Assembly: GCA_002407935.1 (NCBI GenBank)
Contig: DHPU01000021.1
Span: 1 to 18,901 of the forward strand
Source of the DNA: Peptococcaceae bacterium UBA5356
GTDB taxonomy: Bacteria; Bacillota; Peptococcia; DRI-13; DTU073
Direction: 5' to 3'
Length of the DNA: 18,901 nucleotides
Shown here: piece by piece, positions 1 through 7,819 of the stretch
Layout of the letters: the number at the start of each line of letters is the position of its first letter
Numbering within the stretch: the stretch's first letter is position 1
Notes under the pieces: model-generated
Database searches by the model: none
Told to the model about the DNA's origin: nothing
Seen by the model: only the letters and a program-made list of their open reading frames with translations
Made by a program: the position numbers and the translations under genes

Positions 1-2564
1 CCAATCAGATGACAGAACTCCACGGAATTGGGATCACCGCCATGCTCCCCGCAAATTCCGATCAGCATCCCCGACCGTTTCTCCCGACCTTTTTTCACGG
101 CTAATTTCATCAGCTCTCCTACACCATCCCGATCGATAACCATAAAGGGATCTTCTTTAAGGATTTTCTTATCAAGATAATCACTCATAAATTTACCTTC
201 CGCATCGTCACGACTAAATCCAAAAGTAGTCTGGGTAAGGTCATTGGTACCAAAGGAGAAGAAATCTGCGGACTCGGCCAATTCATCGGCAACAATACAG
301 GCCCGCGGTAACTCAATCATGGTTCCCACTGAATACTTGAACTCTACCCCAGCCGCAGCCATAATCTCACTAGCTATTTTGACCACTTCATCCTTTAACA
401 TCGCCAGTTCATTAGGATGAACCACTAAGGGGATTTCCACTTCCGGAATAACCACATAACCTTCCTTCACCAAACGAACGGTCGCTTGGAAAACAGCCTT
501 GACCTGCATCCGATATATTTCGGGATAACTAACCCCTAAACGGCAGCCTCTGTGTCCGAGCATCGGATTAAATTCGTGCAGACTTCTGGCTTTTGCAAGA
601 AGCACCTCTTTGGCGGCTATTTCTTTCTCTTTTCCGCCCTTCATCCTTAATTCGGCAATTTCAATCGCTAATTCCTCAGCATTAGGAAGGAATTCGTGCA
701 GCGGGGGATCTAATAAACGAATGGTCACAGGAAATCCGTTCATCACCTTCAGAATCCCGTAGAAATCTTTTTCCTGAATCGGCAGTAGTTTTGCTAAGGC
801 AGCCTCTCTCGCCTCGGTTGTCTCTGCCATAATCATTTCCTGGACAATCGGGATCCGATCGGGAGCCATAAACATATGCTCTGTCCGGCAAAGACCTATT
901 CCTTCGGCCCCAAATTCTCGCGCCTTAGCCGCATCATTAGGTGTATCAGCATTGGTACGCACACCCAGCTTCTTTACTCCCTCAGCCCACTCGAGAATCG
1001 TTTGAAACTCGCCGCTTAATTCCGGATCAATCATTTTGACTTCACCTAACATGACACTTCCGGTACTACCATCCAGCGAGATCACGTCTCCCTCTTTAAT
1101 CACTAAATCACGCACCCGAATTAATCCGGCCTGTTCATCTATTTTTATGCTTTCACAACCACAAACACAACATTTACCCATCCCGCGGGCTACCACCGCA
1201 GCGTGACTAGTCATGCCGCCCCTGCTGGTAAGAATCCCCTGTGCAGCTACAATTCCGTGAATATCATCAGGGGTAGTTTCGGTGCTAACTAAAATTACTT
1301 TTTTGCCTTCCTTCCCCAACTCTTCTGCTTTATCAGCATTTAACACCACACTCCCAAAAGCGGCACCCGGAGAAGCAGGAAGCCCTTTAGCTACTACCTG
1401 TAGCTTAACACTGGTATCTATTCTTCTATGTAGTAATTGATTAAGTGAAGAGGGATCAACACGCAATAAAGCTTCTTCCTTCGTGATCAGCCCTTCCTCA
1501 TGCAAGTCTACTGCTATTTTTACTGCTGCATGAGCCGTTCTTTTCCCGTTTCTGGTCTGCAGCATATAAAGTTTCCCGCGTTCAATCGTAAACTCAATAT
1601 CCTGCACATCCCGATAATGTTTTTCCAACGTTTCACAAATCTGCACAAACTGTTGATAAATCTCCGGCGAATCCTGCTGTAAGTGAGAAATAGGCTGAGG
1701 GGTACGAATCCCTGCTACCACATCTTCCCCTTGGGCATTCATCAAATACTCACCATAAATTTTCTTTTCTCCGGTCGAAGGATTACGGGTAAAGGCCACT
1801 CCCGTTCCGGAATCGTCACCAATATTACCAAAAACCATCGACTGCACATTAACGGCTGTCCCCAAATCATCGGGAATGCGGTTAATTTTGCGATATACGT
1901 CCGCTCTGGGATTATACCAGGAATCAAAAACAGCCTTTACCGCCATAATTAACTGCTCTTTGGGATCGGTAGGAAAGTCACGCCCTGTTTCCTTCTTGAC
2001 AATCGCCTTATAGTCCTTAATTACTTTTTCCAAAGCCTCAAAAGATAAATCCTTATCTACCTTAACACCTGTTTCTTCCTTCACTTTTTCCAAAGCGGCT
2101 TCAAAATTTTTATGTTCTACTTCCATCACCACATTGGAAAACATTTGAATGAACCGCCGGTAACAATCCAGCACAAACCGTTTATTGTTGGTCGCCTTAA
2201 CCATTCCTTCTACTGTCTCCTCATTAAGGCCGAGGTTAAGAATGGTATCCATCATCCCAGGCATAGAAATTGGTGCTCCGGAGCGGACAGAAATGAGTAA
2301 CGGGTTCGTAGCATCGCCGAATTTTTTCCCCGTTTCCTGCTCCACTTCTTTCAATTTAGTCCACATTTCTTCTTCCATTCCTGCCGGAAACTTTTTCCCG
2401 ATCTTAAAATACTCCTTACAGGTTTCCGTAGTAATTGTCAAACCGGGAGGAACAGGCAAACCAATACTTCTCATTTCTGCTAAGTTCGCACCTTTACCGC
2501 CTAGCAATGACTTCATTTCCGCTTTGCCCTCTTTAAACAGGTATACGTACTTGCCTTTTTCCAT
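1..2564 (-). CDS. ppdK: Pyruvate, phosphate dikinase (3' end outside window)
   Basis: Cytoplasmic enzyme that interconverts pyruvate + ATP + Pi with PEP + AMP + PPi. The frame is open from the ATG at 2562-2564 to the left edge, giving 854 visible residues; the family is about 870-890, so roughly 25-30 C-terminal residues are missing. Seen: the N-terminal ATP-grasp start with SLLGGKGANLAEM, the phosphohistidine motif GGMTSHAAVVARGMG with the swivelling His at residue 454, and the PEP/pyruvate barrel ending in GICGEHGG with the catalytic Cys at residue 838. The residue before His454 is Ser and the one before that Thr, the TSH arrangement targeted by PPDK regulatory kinases in other organisms. 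A GAGGTG ribosome binding site lies about 9 nt upstream. It starts 26 nt after the ccpN stop, so co-transcription is likely. The linker right after the His domain holds a cysteine cluster (CCVCGC), which is a little unusual. Identity is secure. Confidence 0.97.
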   Translation of the reverse strand, partial: MEKGKYVYLFKEGKAEMKSLLGGKGANLAEMRSIGLPVPPGLTITTETCKEYFKIGKKFPAGMEEEMWTKLKEVEQETGKKFGDATNPLLISVRSGAPISMPGMMDTILNLGLNEETVEGMVKATNNKRFVLDCYRRFIQMFSNVVMEVEHKNFEAALEKVKEETGVKVDKDLSFEALEKVIKDYKAIVKKETGRDFPTDPKEQLIMAVKAVFDSWYNPRADVYRKINRIPDDLGTAVNVQSMVFGNIGDDSGTGVAFTRNPSTGEKKIYGEYLMNAQGEDVVAGIRTPQPISHLQQDSPEIYQQFVQICETLEKHYRDVQDIEFTIERGKLYMLQTRNGKRTAHAAVKIAVDLHEEGLITKEEALLRVDPSSLNQLLHRRIDTSVKLQVVAKGLPASPGAAFGSVVLNADKAEELGKEGKKVILVSTETTPDDIHGIVAAQGILTSRGGMTSHAAVVARGMGKCCVCGCESIKIDEQAGLIRVRDLVIKEGDVISLDGSTGSVMLGEVKMIDPELSGEFQTILEWAEGVKKLGVRTNADTPNDAAKAREFGAEGIGLCRTEHMFMAPDRIPIVQEMIMAETTEAREAALAKLLPIQEKDFYGILKVMNGFPVTIRLLDPPLHEFLPNAEELAIEIAELRMKGGKEKEIAAKEVLLAKARSLHEFNPMLGHRGCRLGVSYPEIYRMQVKAVFQATVRLVKEGYVVIPEVEIPLVVHPNELAMLKDEVVKIASEIMAAAGVEFKYSVGTMIELPRACIVADELAESADFFSFGTNDLTQTTFGFSRDDAEGKFMSDYLDKKILKEDPFMVIDRDGVGELMKLAVKKGREKRSGMLIGICGEHGGDPNSVEFCHLI

Positions 2565-2590
2565 TTAATTAATCACCTCGTATTAATATT

Positions 2591-3238
2591 TTATAATTCA
2601 AAAACATTTAACCCCAGTTCAACAAAGGCTTTCGTTATTGTGGATTTCGTAACTCGTCCAATTACCTCCAGCCCTTCCCGCCCATTATGAAAAGTAGCTT
2701 TCACCACTGGGAGAGAATCGATTTCATGATCAACTAATTTTTTAGCAGCACTCCACAAAGAATCAGCAATATCAACCGTAACAACATTAGGCATTCTAGT
2801 CATAATTACATTGATGGGGATCTTATGAATGTCTGCTTGCCCGAGGACAATTTTTAAAAGATCTTTACGAGAAACAACCCCTTCCAGAATCCCCCCCTCA
2901 CTAACAATATATAATGTCCCCACATCATTCAAAAATAAATTAACAATCGCATCATACACCATAACATTTTCATCAATCACTACCGGTACAGCCTTACAAT
3001 CTTTGACCTGTAATTCCTTAACTGTTTCTGCCACTTGAGAAGGTATCTGCTTTCCAGCGAGATAATATCCTACTCTGGGACGCGCCTCCAATAAACCAGC
3101 TTTAGTTAAAAAAGCAAAATCAGGGCGTAAGGTAGCTCTCACTACCCCCAGGAGATCCGCGATCTCTTCTCCGATAATTGGCCCTTGTTTCTGTACAATT
3201 CTTAAAATCTGTTCCTGGCGCTCTGTTAACCGAATAAT
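2591..3238 (-). CDS. ccpN: CcpN-type HTH/CBS transcriptional repressor
   Basis: DNA-binding regulator of the CcpN (YqzB) family, which represses gluconeogenic genes in Bacillus subtilis. About 215 aa. The N-terminal winged HTH (about residues 1-60) carries RATLRPDFAFLT and LEARPRVGYY, close to the Bacillus protein as I remember it. Two CBS domains follow: about 75-130 with GTLYIVSEGG and VVSRKDLL, and about 140-210 with VIMTRMPNVV and EVIGRVTKS; CBS pairs usually sense nucleotides. Start choice is odd. The longest frame opens with GTG at 3242-3244, but that codon overlaps the ribosome binding site AGGAGG (3244-3249), and a stop codon lies two codons upstream. ATT codons at 3236-3238 and 3233-3235 have spacings of 5 and 8 nt and align better with the family N-terminus, so I place the start at an ATT; software would give 3244. 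Downstream is ppdK, a plausible target. Confidence 0.9.
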   Translation of the reverse strand: MIRLTERQEQILRIVQKQGPIIGEEIADLLGVVRATLRPDFAFLTKAGLLEARPRVGYYLAGKQIPSQVAETVKELQVKDCKAVPVVIDENVMVYDAIVNLFLNDVGTLYIVSEGGILEGVVSRKDLLKIVLGQADIHKIPINVIMTRMPNVVTVDIADSLWSAAKKLVDHEIDSLPVVKATFHNGREGLEVIGRVTKSTITKAFVELGLNVFEL

Positions 3239-3243
3239 GATCA

Positions 3244-3249
3244 CCTCCT
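3244..3249 (-). promoter_or_regulatory. Ribosome binding site AGGAGG deciding the ccpN start
   Basis: AGGAGG continues as TGATC, so the whole stretch is a near-perfect match to the 16S 3' end complement. It leaves no room for the overlapping GTG at 3242-3244 and points to an ATT (spacing 5 or 8) as initiator. Confidence 0.75.
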
Positions 3250-3252
3250 ATT

Positions 3253-3316
3253 AAGGTTATACTATATCATATTTTAATACATATTTTTCTTTTTTTAAAG
3301 TAAAAAGTATAACCTT
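3253..3316. repeat. 11-bp perfect inverted repeat between glyS and ccpN
   Basis: AAGGTTATACT at 3253-3263 and its exact reverse complement at 3306-3316, separated by 42 very AT-rich bases. It fills most of the glyS-ccpN gap. It lacks the short loop and GC-rich stem of an intrinsic terminator, so a protein-binding or RNA-processing role is possible. The right-hand arm lies 1 nt beyond the glyS stop codon. Confidence 0.7.
3261..3271 (-). promoter_or_regulatory. Candidate CcpN operator (autoregulation)
   Basis: Reads TATGATATAGT on the minus strand. It matches the CcpN box as I recall it from Bacillus (TRTGHYATAYW) at 10 of 11 positions. It overlaps one arm of the inverted repeat and lies about 20 bp upstream of the ccpN start region. 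In AT-rich DNA a chance match is possible. Confidence 0.35.
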
Positions 3317-3317
3317 T

Positions 3318-5396
3318 TTAAAGAAGAACGATTTTACTTAAGTCCCCTGTTTTCTGTGATAAAGTAACTGCCCAGCCAAGTAGTCTCAAACGGTTAGCCT
3401 GTACTTTTTGATCCTTAACCATCACTAATACGGCCGTAAAAAAATTATTAATCGGTTCCGCCAAATTAGACAACTCCCTGATTACTCCGTGATAATCTCG
3501 TTGTTCTTCTAGTGGCTGAATATTTATCGCTACTTTCTCTAAGACTGCATAAAGCATCTTTTCCGTATCATCTTCAAAGAGCGTCGGATCGATTTTTCCG
3601 TCTTCCTTCTTTTTTGCCAAATTATATGCCCGCGTAAAGGAGCGCAAAAACTCCTGCCCTTTTTGCTGATCCTTCATCCGGCTTAAAGCTTCCGCCCTAG
3701 CCAACATATTAAGCAAGGAACTATCTTCCACAGCTAAAACAGCCTCAATTACATCATAACGATGTCCCTTATCACTAAGTATATTTTTTAAACGGGACCG
3801 GAAGAACTCTTTTATTTTATTAACTGTGTGCTGTCCTAGTTGCTCATCATCGACAATGCCTCGGTAATTCCCCAACGCCAGCTTAATCAACTCATCAAGA
3901 CTCAATTCCAACCGCTGTTCAAGTAAAATCAAACAAACACCCATCGCCTGCCGCCTTAAAGCATAAGGATCCTGGGATCCGGTAGGTTCAATCCCTATCG
4001 CAAAACAACCTGCCAGCGTATCCATTTTATCGGCAATACTGACTAAAGCTCCTTCTAAACTAGTCGGAAGAGCATCGCCGGCAAAACGAGGCTGATAATG
4101 TTCTAAAATCGCCTGGGCTACCACTTCCTTTTCTCCGGAAAAAAGGGCATAATAACGTCCCATAACCCCCTGTAATTCAGGGAATTCACAGACCATATTT
4201 GTAACTAAATCTGCCTTAGCTAAATAAGCCGCTCGACCAGCATCGACAGCAGTATTCTTCTCCAAGCCTAATCTTTCTGCCAACCTACTTACCATCATAC
4301 TTACTCTCTTCATTTTCTGAGCTACCGTTCCCAAGCTTTCCTGAAAAATGACTTTTCCCAAACGGGGTAAGTAGTCTTCCAGCTTAATCTTTTGATCCTC
4401 TTCCCAGAAAAAGCGAGCATCGGCCAAACGAGCCTTTAACACCTTTTCATTACCCGCCCGGACAATCTCCAAATGTTCAGCATTCCCATTACGCACAGTA
4501 ATAAAGCGGGGCAAAAGTTTACCTTCTTCATTACGCACCGGAAAATAACGCTGGTGCTCCCGCATGGGAGTAATAATCACTTCTTCAGGCATCTCTAAAT
4601 ATTCCTCGGCAATACTCCCGGTTAAAGCAGTAGGCCATTCCAAAAGATAAGTAACTTCCCTCAACAGCTCCGTATCTTCAGCAACTTTACCCTGCGTTTT
4701 CTCTGCCTCAGCCTTAATTTGCCGCCAACATTCCTCTTCCCTCATCTCCTGATCGACCAGCACAAAATTTTCCTGCAATTGAGCTAGATAAGTTTGGGGC
4801 TGTTTGATTTCTATCCTAGCTTGCCCTAGAAAACGATGGCCCCTACTAATTCTCTCTGCCTGTAGCCCGGCAATTTGTACAGGGATTATTTTCTGATCTA
4901 AAAGTGAGACTATCCATCTGATCGGACGTGCAAAGCGTATTTCTTGACTTCCCCACCGCATCGGTTTTGGGAAGCTTAAACCCATAATTAAGTGAGGAAT
5001 TATCTCCGGAAGAACCTCCTCTGTCAACCTTCCTTTTACTTCTTTTTGGGCAAAAACATATTCACCATGCTCTGTTTCCTTGATTACTAAACTTTCCACA
5101 GACACACCCTGCGAACGAGCAAACCCCTGCGCTGCTTTGGTGGGCTGTCCGGCCGCATCAAAAGCCGCTTTCTTCGCCGGTCCGCGTACCTCTTCCTTTA
5201 AATCTTCCCCATAGCAAGCGATTTCCCCGATATAGAGAACGAGGCGGCGCGGTGTCCCCATCGTACGAATAGACTCATAAATAATTCTTTGCTCTTGTAA
5301 TTTCTGAGCGGTAGCCTCTTTTAATTCTGACAAGACTTTAGGCATAAATTTCGCCGGAATTTCCTCTGTCCCAATCTCCAACAAATAATCCGCCAT
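3318..5396 (-). CDS. glyS: Glycine--tRNA ligase beta subunit
   Basis: Beta subunit of the heterotetrameric (alpha2beta2) bacterial glycyl-tRNA synthetase; it provides tRNA recognition, while the alpha subunit carries the aminoacylation site. 692 aa, normal for the family. The N-terminus MADYLLEIGTEEIPAKFMP is the family hallmark, and MREHQRYFPV and ANRLRLLGW are recognisable. An HD-like core fills the middle and a DALR-type anticodon-binding domain the last 120 or so residues. The frame stays open 27 codons further upstream, but ATG at 5394-5396 is preferred: it starts 2 nt after the glyQ stop, has GGGAGG just upstream inside the glyQ end, and matches the conserved family start. Expression should follow the glycine T-box upstream of glyQ. 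Identity is secure. Confidence 0.97.
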   Translation of the reverse strand: MADYLLEIGTEEIPAKFMPKVLSELKEATAQKLQEQRIIYESIRTMGTPRRLVLYIGEIACYGEDLKEEVRGPAKKAAFDAAGQPTKAAQGFARSQGVSVESLVIKETEHGEYVFAQKEVKGRLTEEVLPEIIPHLIMGLSFPKPMRWGSQEIRFARPIRWIVSLLDQKIIPVQIAGLQAERISRGHRFLGQARIEIKQPQTYLAQLQENFVLVDQEMREEECWRQIKAEAEKTQGKVAEDTELLREVTYLLEWPTALTGSIAEEYLEMPEEVIITPMREHQRYFPVRNEEGKLLPRFITVRNGNAEHLEIVRAGNEKVLKARLADARFFWEEDQKIKLEDYLPRLGKVIFQESLGTVAQKMKRVSMMVSRLAERLGLEKNTAVDAGRAAYLAKADLVTNMVCEFPELQGVMGRYYALFSGEKEVVAQAILEHYQPRFAGDALPTSLEGALVSIADKMDTLAGCFAIGIEPTGSQDPYALRRQAMGVCLILLEQRLELSLDELIKLALGNYRGIVDDEQLGQHTVNKIKEFFRSRLKNILSDKGHRYDVIEAVLAVEDSSLLNMLARAEALSRMKDQQKGQEFLRSFTRAYNLAKKKEDGKIDPTLFEDDTEKMLYAVLEKVAINIQPLEEQRDYHGVIRELSNLAEPINNFFTAVLVMVKDQKVQANRLRLLGWAVTLSQKTGDLSKIVLL

Positions 5397-5398
5397 CC

Positions 5399-6292
5399 TT
5401 ACTTTACCTCCCCTGTCCCGGTTTTCATTAAGGGATAGCCTAAAGCTTCCCGCTGCTCCACATAACCTTGGGCACAAACTTTAGCCATATTTCTGACCCG
5501 GGCAATAAAACCGGTTCTTTCCGTCACGCTAATTGCCCCGCGCGCATCAAGCAAGTTAAAAGTATGGGAACATTTCAGCACATAATCATAAGCAGGCTGC
5601 ACCAGTCCCTTTTCTATTACCCGCAAAGCTTCCTGTTCATAAGCATCAAACAGCTTAAAAAGCAGTTCCGTATCCGCTACCTCAAAATTATAACGGGAAT
5701 AATCCACTTCTCCCTGATGATGAACATCACCATAGGTAATCCCGTTTACCCATTCAATCTCATAAACACTTTCTTTTTCCTGAATAAACATGGCCAACCG
5801 TTCCAGCCCATAAGTAATCTCCGCACAAACAGGATGACAATCTATCCCGCCGCATTGCTGAAAATAGGTGAATTGCGTTACCTCCATCCCATCCAGCCAA
5901 ACCTCCCAGCCCAAGCCCCAAGCTCCCAAAGTCGGTGATTCCCAATTATCCTCCACAAAACGAATATCATGCTCTAAGGGATTGATCCCCAAAGTCTGTA
6001 AGCTTTCTAAATAAAGCTCCTGCACATCATCGGGCGAGGGTTTTAAAATAACCTGATACTGATAATAATGCTGCAGCCGGTTGGGGTTCTCCCCATAACG
6101 TCCATCGGTAGGACGGCGAGAAGGCTCCACATAAGCGACCTTCCACGGTTCCGGTCCCAAAGCTCTAAGAAAAGTAGCCGGATTCATCGTCCCTGCCCCT
6201 TTTTCCAAGTCATAGGGCTGTTGAATGATACATCCTTGCTCTCCCCAAAATTTATTCAAAGCCAAAATCATTTCCTGAAAATTCATCTTCAT
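5399..6292 (-). CDS. glyQ: Glycine--tRNA ligase alpha subunit
   Basis: Catalytic class II alpha subunit of the alpha2beta2 glycyl-tRNA synthetase; makes glycyl-tRNA(Gly) from glycine, ATP and tRNA. 297 aa, as expected. Family landmarks in order: CIIQQPYDLEKGAGTMNP near the N-terminus, the motif-2 region AYVEPSRRPTDGRYG and LQHYYQYQVI, EVWLDGMEVTQFTYFQQCGG, and the class II motif-3 stretch ITYGLERLAMF. The first Met is at 6290-6292; a second at 6284-6286 (MNFQEM) has a better spaced GGAG 7 nt upstream, so the true protein may be two residues shorter. AGGAG also occurs 13 nt before the first ATG. It is the first gene of a two-gene unit with glyS, under a T-box leader. Confidence 0.97.
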   Translation of the reverse strand: MKMNFQEMILALNKFWGEQGCIIQQPYDLEKGAGTMNPATFLRALGPEPWKVAYVEPSRRPTDGRYGENPNRLQHYYQYQVILKPSPDDVQELYLESLQTLGINPLEHDIRFVEDNWESPTLGAWGLGWEVWLDGMEVTQFTYFQQCGGIDCHPVCAEITYGLERLAMFIQEKESVYEIEWVNGITYGDVHHQGEVDYSRYNFEVADTELLFKLFDAYEQEALRVIEKGLVQPAYDYVLKCSHTFNLLDARGAISVTERTGFIARVRNMAKVCAQGYVEQREALGYPLMKTGTGEVK

Positions 6293-6362
6293 TCTCCATC
6301 CATCACTCCTTTTTCACTATCCTAACTTAATTAAACACCTTAGTTTTTCCCTTTGCATCAAT

Positions 6363-6408
6363 AAAAAACCTCTCGTCCCTGTAGCCTAAAGCTACAGGGA
6401 CGAGAGGT
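6363..6408 (-). terminator. T-box intrinsic terminator
   Basis: A perfect 18-bp stem (arms 6391-6408 and 6368-6385) with a 5-nt loop, followed on the minus strand by six T. The 5' arm contains CGTCCCTG, which can instead pair with the T-box region to form the antiterminator. Confidence 0.95.
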
Positions 6409-6607
6409 TAATCCCGCGGTTCCACCCTGTTTGATCCTCCATCATAAAGATACCCTGAATCTAATGAACGAAGATCCTCTTTCCTCAGTTGGTTCAGGGT
6501 GCCTTGTTTTCTGCCGTCCTTGGTCAGGCTTCCACTCTCCCCGACTCGCTGACTGTCCCTCCGGCAAATACTCTTCCCCTCATCACCATTATTCATTATG
6601 CAATTCT
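6363..6607 (-). promoter_or_regulatory. Glycine T-box riboswitch controlling glyQS
   Basis: Leader RNA that senses uncharged tRNA(Gly) and prevents early termination. Seen: the T-box consensus AGGGTGGAACCGCGG at 6414-6428, the terminator at 6363-6408, and a Stem I region from about 6590 with GAAGAGTA followed by the distal segment AGCGAGTCGGGGAGAGTGG. The probable specifier is GGC at 6501-6503, within AAGGCACCC; GGC followed by A is the usual form in glycine T-boxes. The antiterminator is visible: CAGGG (6425-6429) pairs with CCCTG (6395-6399), and GCG pairs with the adjacent CGT (6400-6402), leaving UGGAACC as the bulge. A second GGCA at 6512-6515 is the alternative specifier but is less well placed. 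The transcript start near 6607 is inferred from the promoter. Confidence 0.95.
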
Positions 6608-6613
6608 AGCACT

Positions 6614-6642
6614 AATCTACCAAAGCTTAAATCCTTTGTCAA
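6614..6642 (-). promoter_or_regulatory. Sigma-A type promoter of glyQS
   Basis: TTGACA (6637-6642), a 17-nt spacer and TAGATT (6614-6619). It lies just downstream of the CDF stop codon and starts the T-box transcript. Confidence 0.85.
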
Positions 6643-6649
6643 CTGATAA

Positions 6650-7579
6650 TTAGTTCCCAAACGGATCAATATGAATTAACGAACTGACTTTAAGCCGATT
6701 ATTTAATATTCCCTCCACAAATTCAGCAATCTTATGTGATTGTAATACATTCATTTCCGGTTCTACTTCAATATGAATGTTGACATATTTTTGTTGTCCA
6801 TATTGATGGACTTGAATATCATGAATATTTTTTACCCCCTCTACTTTCAAAACAAGCTCCTGCACTTCTTGCACAAACTCTTGTGAAGGTGCTTTCCCGA
6901 TAATTTCACTGGCACAATCTTTAATCAGACTAAAGCCGGTATACAAAATCAAGAAAGAAACAACAATCCCCAAAATAGCATCTACCCGATAATACCCAAA
7001 TTGCATCATAAATAAAGCTACACCAATTAAGAGAGAAGCGATCGCATCACTACGATGATGCCAGGCATCGGCAATAAGCGCCTTAGAATTTATTTTTATT
7101 CCAAGAAACCGGGCAAAATCATACATCCATTCCTTGAGCACCGCCGAAAAAATCATAACGGCAAAAACAATCCAACTGTACTCTACCACTTCCGGATTAA
7201 ATAATTTATCAATGGATTTTTGAAAAAACTGTATTCCTACAATAATTAGCAAAGTAGATACAAGAAAAGTGGCTACATATTCCGCTCGTCCATGACCAAA
7301 AGGATGTTCAGCATCATGAGGCTTTTCCGCAATTTTAAATCCTACAATAACCGCAATAGAAGTTAAAACATCTGAAAGCGTATGGAAAGCATCCGCCAGT
7401 AAAGAGATACTATTAATCCACAAGCCGCAGCATATTTTCAGCCCGGCTAATAAAGCATTCAGCACAATACTGACCCAGCCTTCCAAATAGCCATAGGCCG
7501 CCCTAGTACGCACATCCTGTGTGTTTTCCCAAGTAGGTACCGTCTTTTTTAATAAGCTTTTATTAATTTTTTTAAACAC
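6650..7579 (-). CDS. Cation diffusion facilitator (CDF) metal exporter
   Basis: Membrane antiporter moving divalent metal out of the cytoplasm in exchange for protons. 309 aa from the GTG at 7577-7579, normal for the family. Seen: about six hydrophobic segments from residue 33 to 225, the conserved HPFGHGRAEY (92-101), metal site A as H66-x3-D70 in TM2 and H174-x3-D178 in TM5, and a C-terminal cytoplasmic dimerisation domain (about 230-305). The His/Asp pairs resemble zinc/cobalt-type CDFs more than Asp-rich manganese exporters; metal choice is inferred. The frame is open to an ATG at 7753, but that codon falls at the predicted transcript start, and the intervening 58 codons look like structured leader. 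The GTG has GGAGG 8 nt upstream, so I chose it. No terminator is seen before the glyQS promoter, so read-through into the T-box is possible. Confidence 0.93.
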   Translation of the reverse strand: MFKKINKSLLKKTVPTWENTQDVRTRAAYGYLEGWVSIVLNALLAGLKICCGLWINSISLLADAFHTLSDVLTSIAVIVGFKIAEKPHDAEHPFGHGRAEYVATFLVSTLLIIVGIQFFQKSIDKLFNPEVVEYSWIVFAVMIFSAVLKEWMYDFARFLGIKINSKALIADAWHHRSDAIASLLIGVALFMMQFGYYRVDAILGIVVSFLILYTGFSLIKDCASEIIGKAPSQEFVQEVQELVLKVEGVKNIHDIQVHQYGQQKYVNIHIEVEPEMNVLQSHKIAEFVEGILNNRLKVSSLIHIDPFGN

Positions 7580-7753
7580 CTTATTTTCCTCCAGACATAC
7601 AGTAGTAATTTTTAATCTGGCAATAAATACCTCCCGCCAAGTATAAAAATTCCTGTGGAACTTAACCGAAGTCCCACAGGATGTACCTGCTGCTATATGC
7701 CCGACCCCATTACAAGCATAATCCTTTATACCTTGTAATTGTCTGCTCTTCAT
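7580..7753 (-). promoter_or_regulatory. Structured, attenuator-like leader of the CDF gene
   Basis: About 170 nt between the promoter and the GTG start. It contains an 8-bp perfect hairpin (arms 7732-7739 and 7709-7716, 15-nt loop), a G-rich unpaired stretch (7682-7708), a 13-bp hairpin (7651-7681) with 5-nt loop followed by A and five T (7645-7649), and a possible CCAGA/TCTGG stem just before the ribosome binding site. GTATAAA in the first loop (7725-7731) is complementary to TTTATAC (7641-7647), overlapping the U-tract. I do not recognise a known riboswitch class. A regulatory role is inferred. Confidence 0.55.
7645..7681 (-). terminator. Terminator-like hairpin in the CDF leader
   Basis: A 13-bp stem with one G-U pair (7669-7681 with 7651-7663), a CGGTT loop, then A and five T. 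It lies upstream of the coding region it would control, hence attenuator rather than end-of-operon terminator. Confidence 0.6.
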
Positions 7754-7758
7754 CTTCT

Positions 7759-7786
7759 ATTATACTGAGCGTGAAAAAATTGTCAA
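7759..7786 (-). promoter_or_regulatory. Consensus sigma-A promoter of the CDF transcript
   Basis: TTGACA (7781-7786), a 16-nt spacer and TATAAT (7759-7764): both hexamers are perfect. A start near 7752 is expected, which excludes the ATG at 7753 as a normal translation start. Confidence 0.88.
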
Positions 7787-7819
7787 TACCTAAACTCTTC
7801 TCTCACCGTATTCTATGTG

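Noticed and set aside
5468..5938. 156-residue plus-strand frame opposite glyQ
   Set aside because: Antisense shadow of a conserved gene, with no ribosome binding site or recognisable protein features.
7580..7753. 58-residue N-terminal extension of the CDF protein starting at ATG 7753
   Set aside because: The ATG falls at the predicted transcript start, has no ribosome binding site, and the stretch holds RNA hairpins; GTG at 7579 has GGAGG at 8 nt and gives a normal family length.
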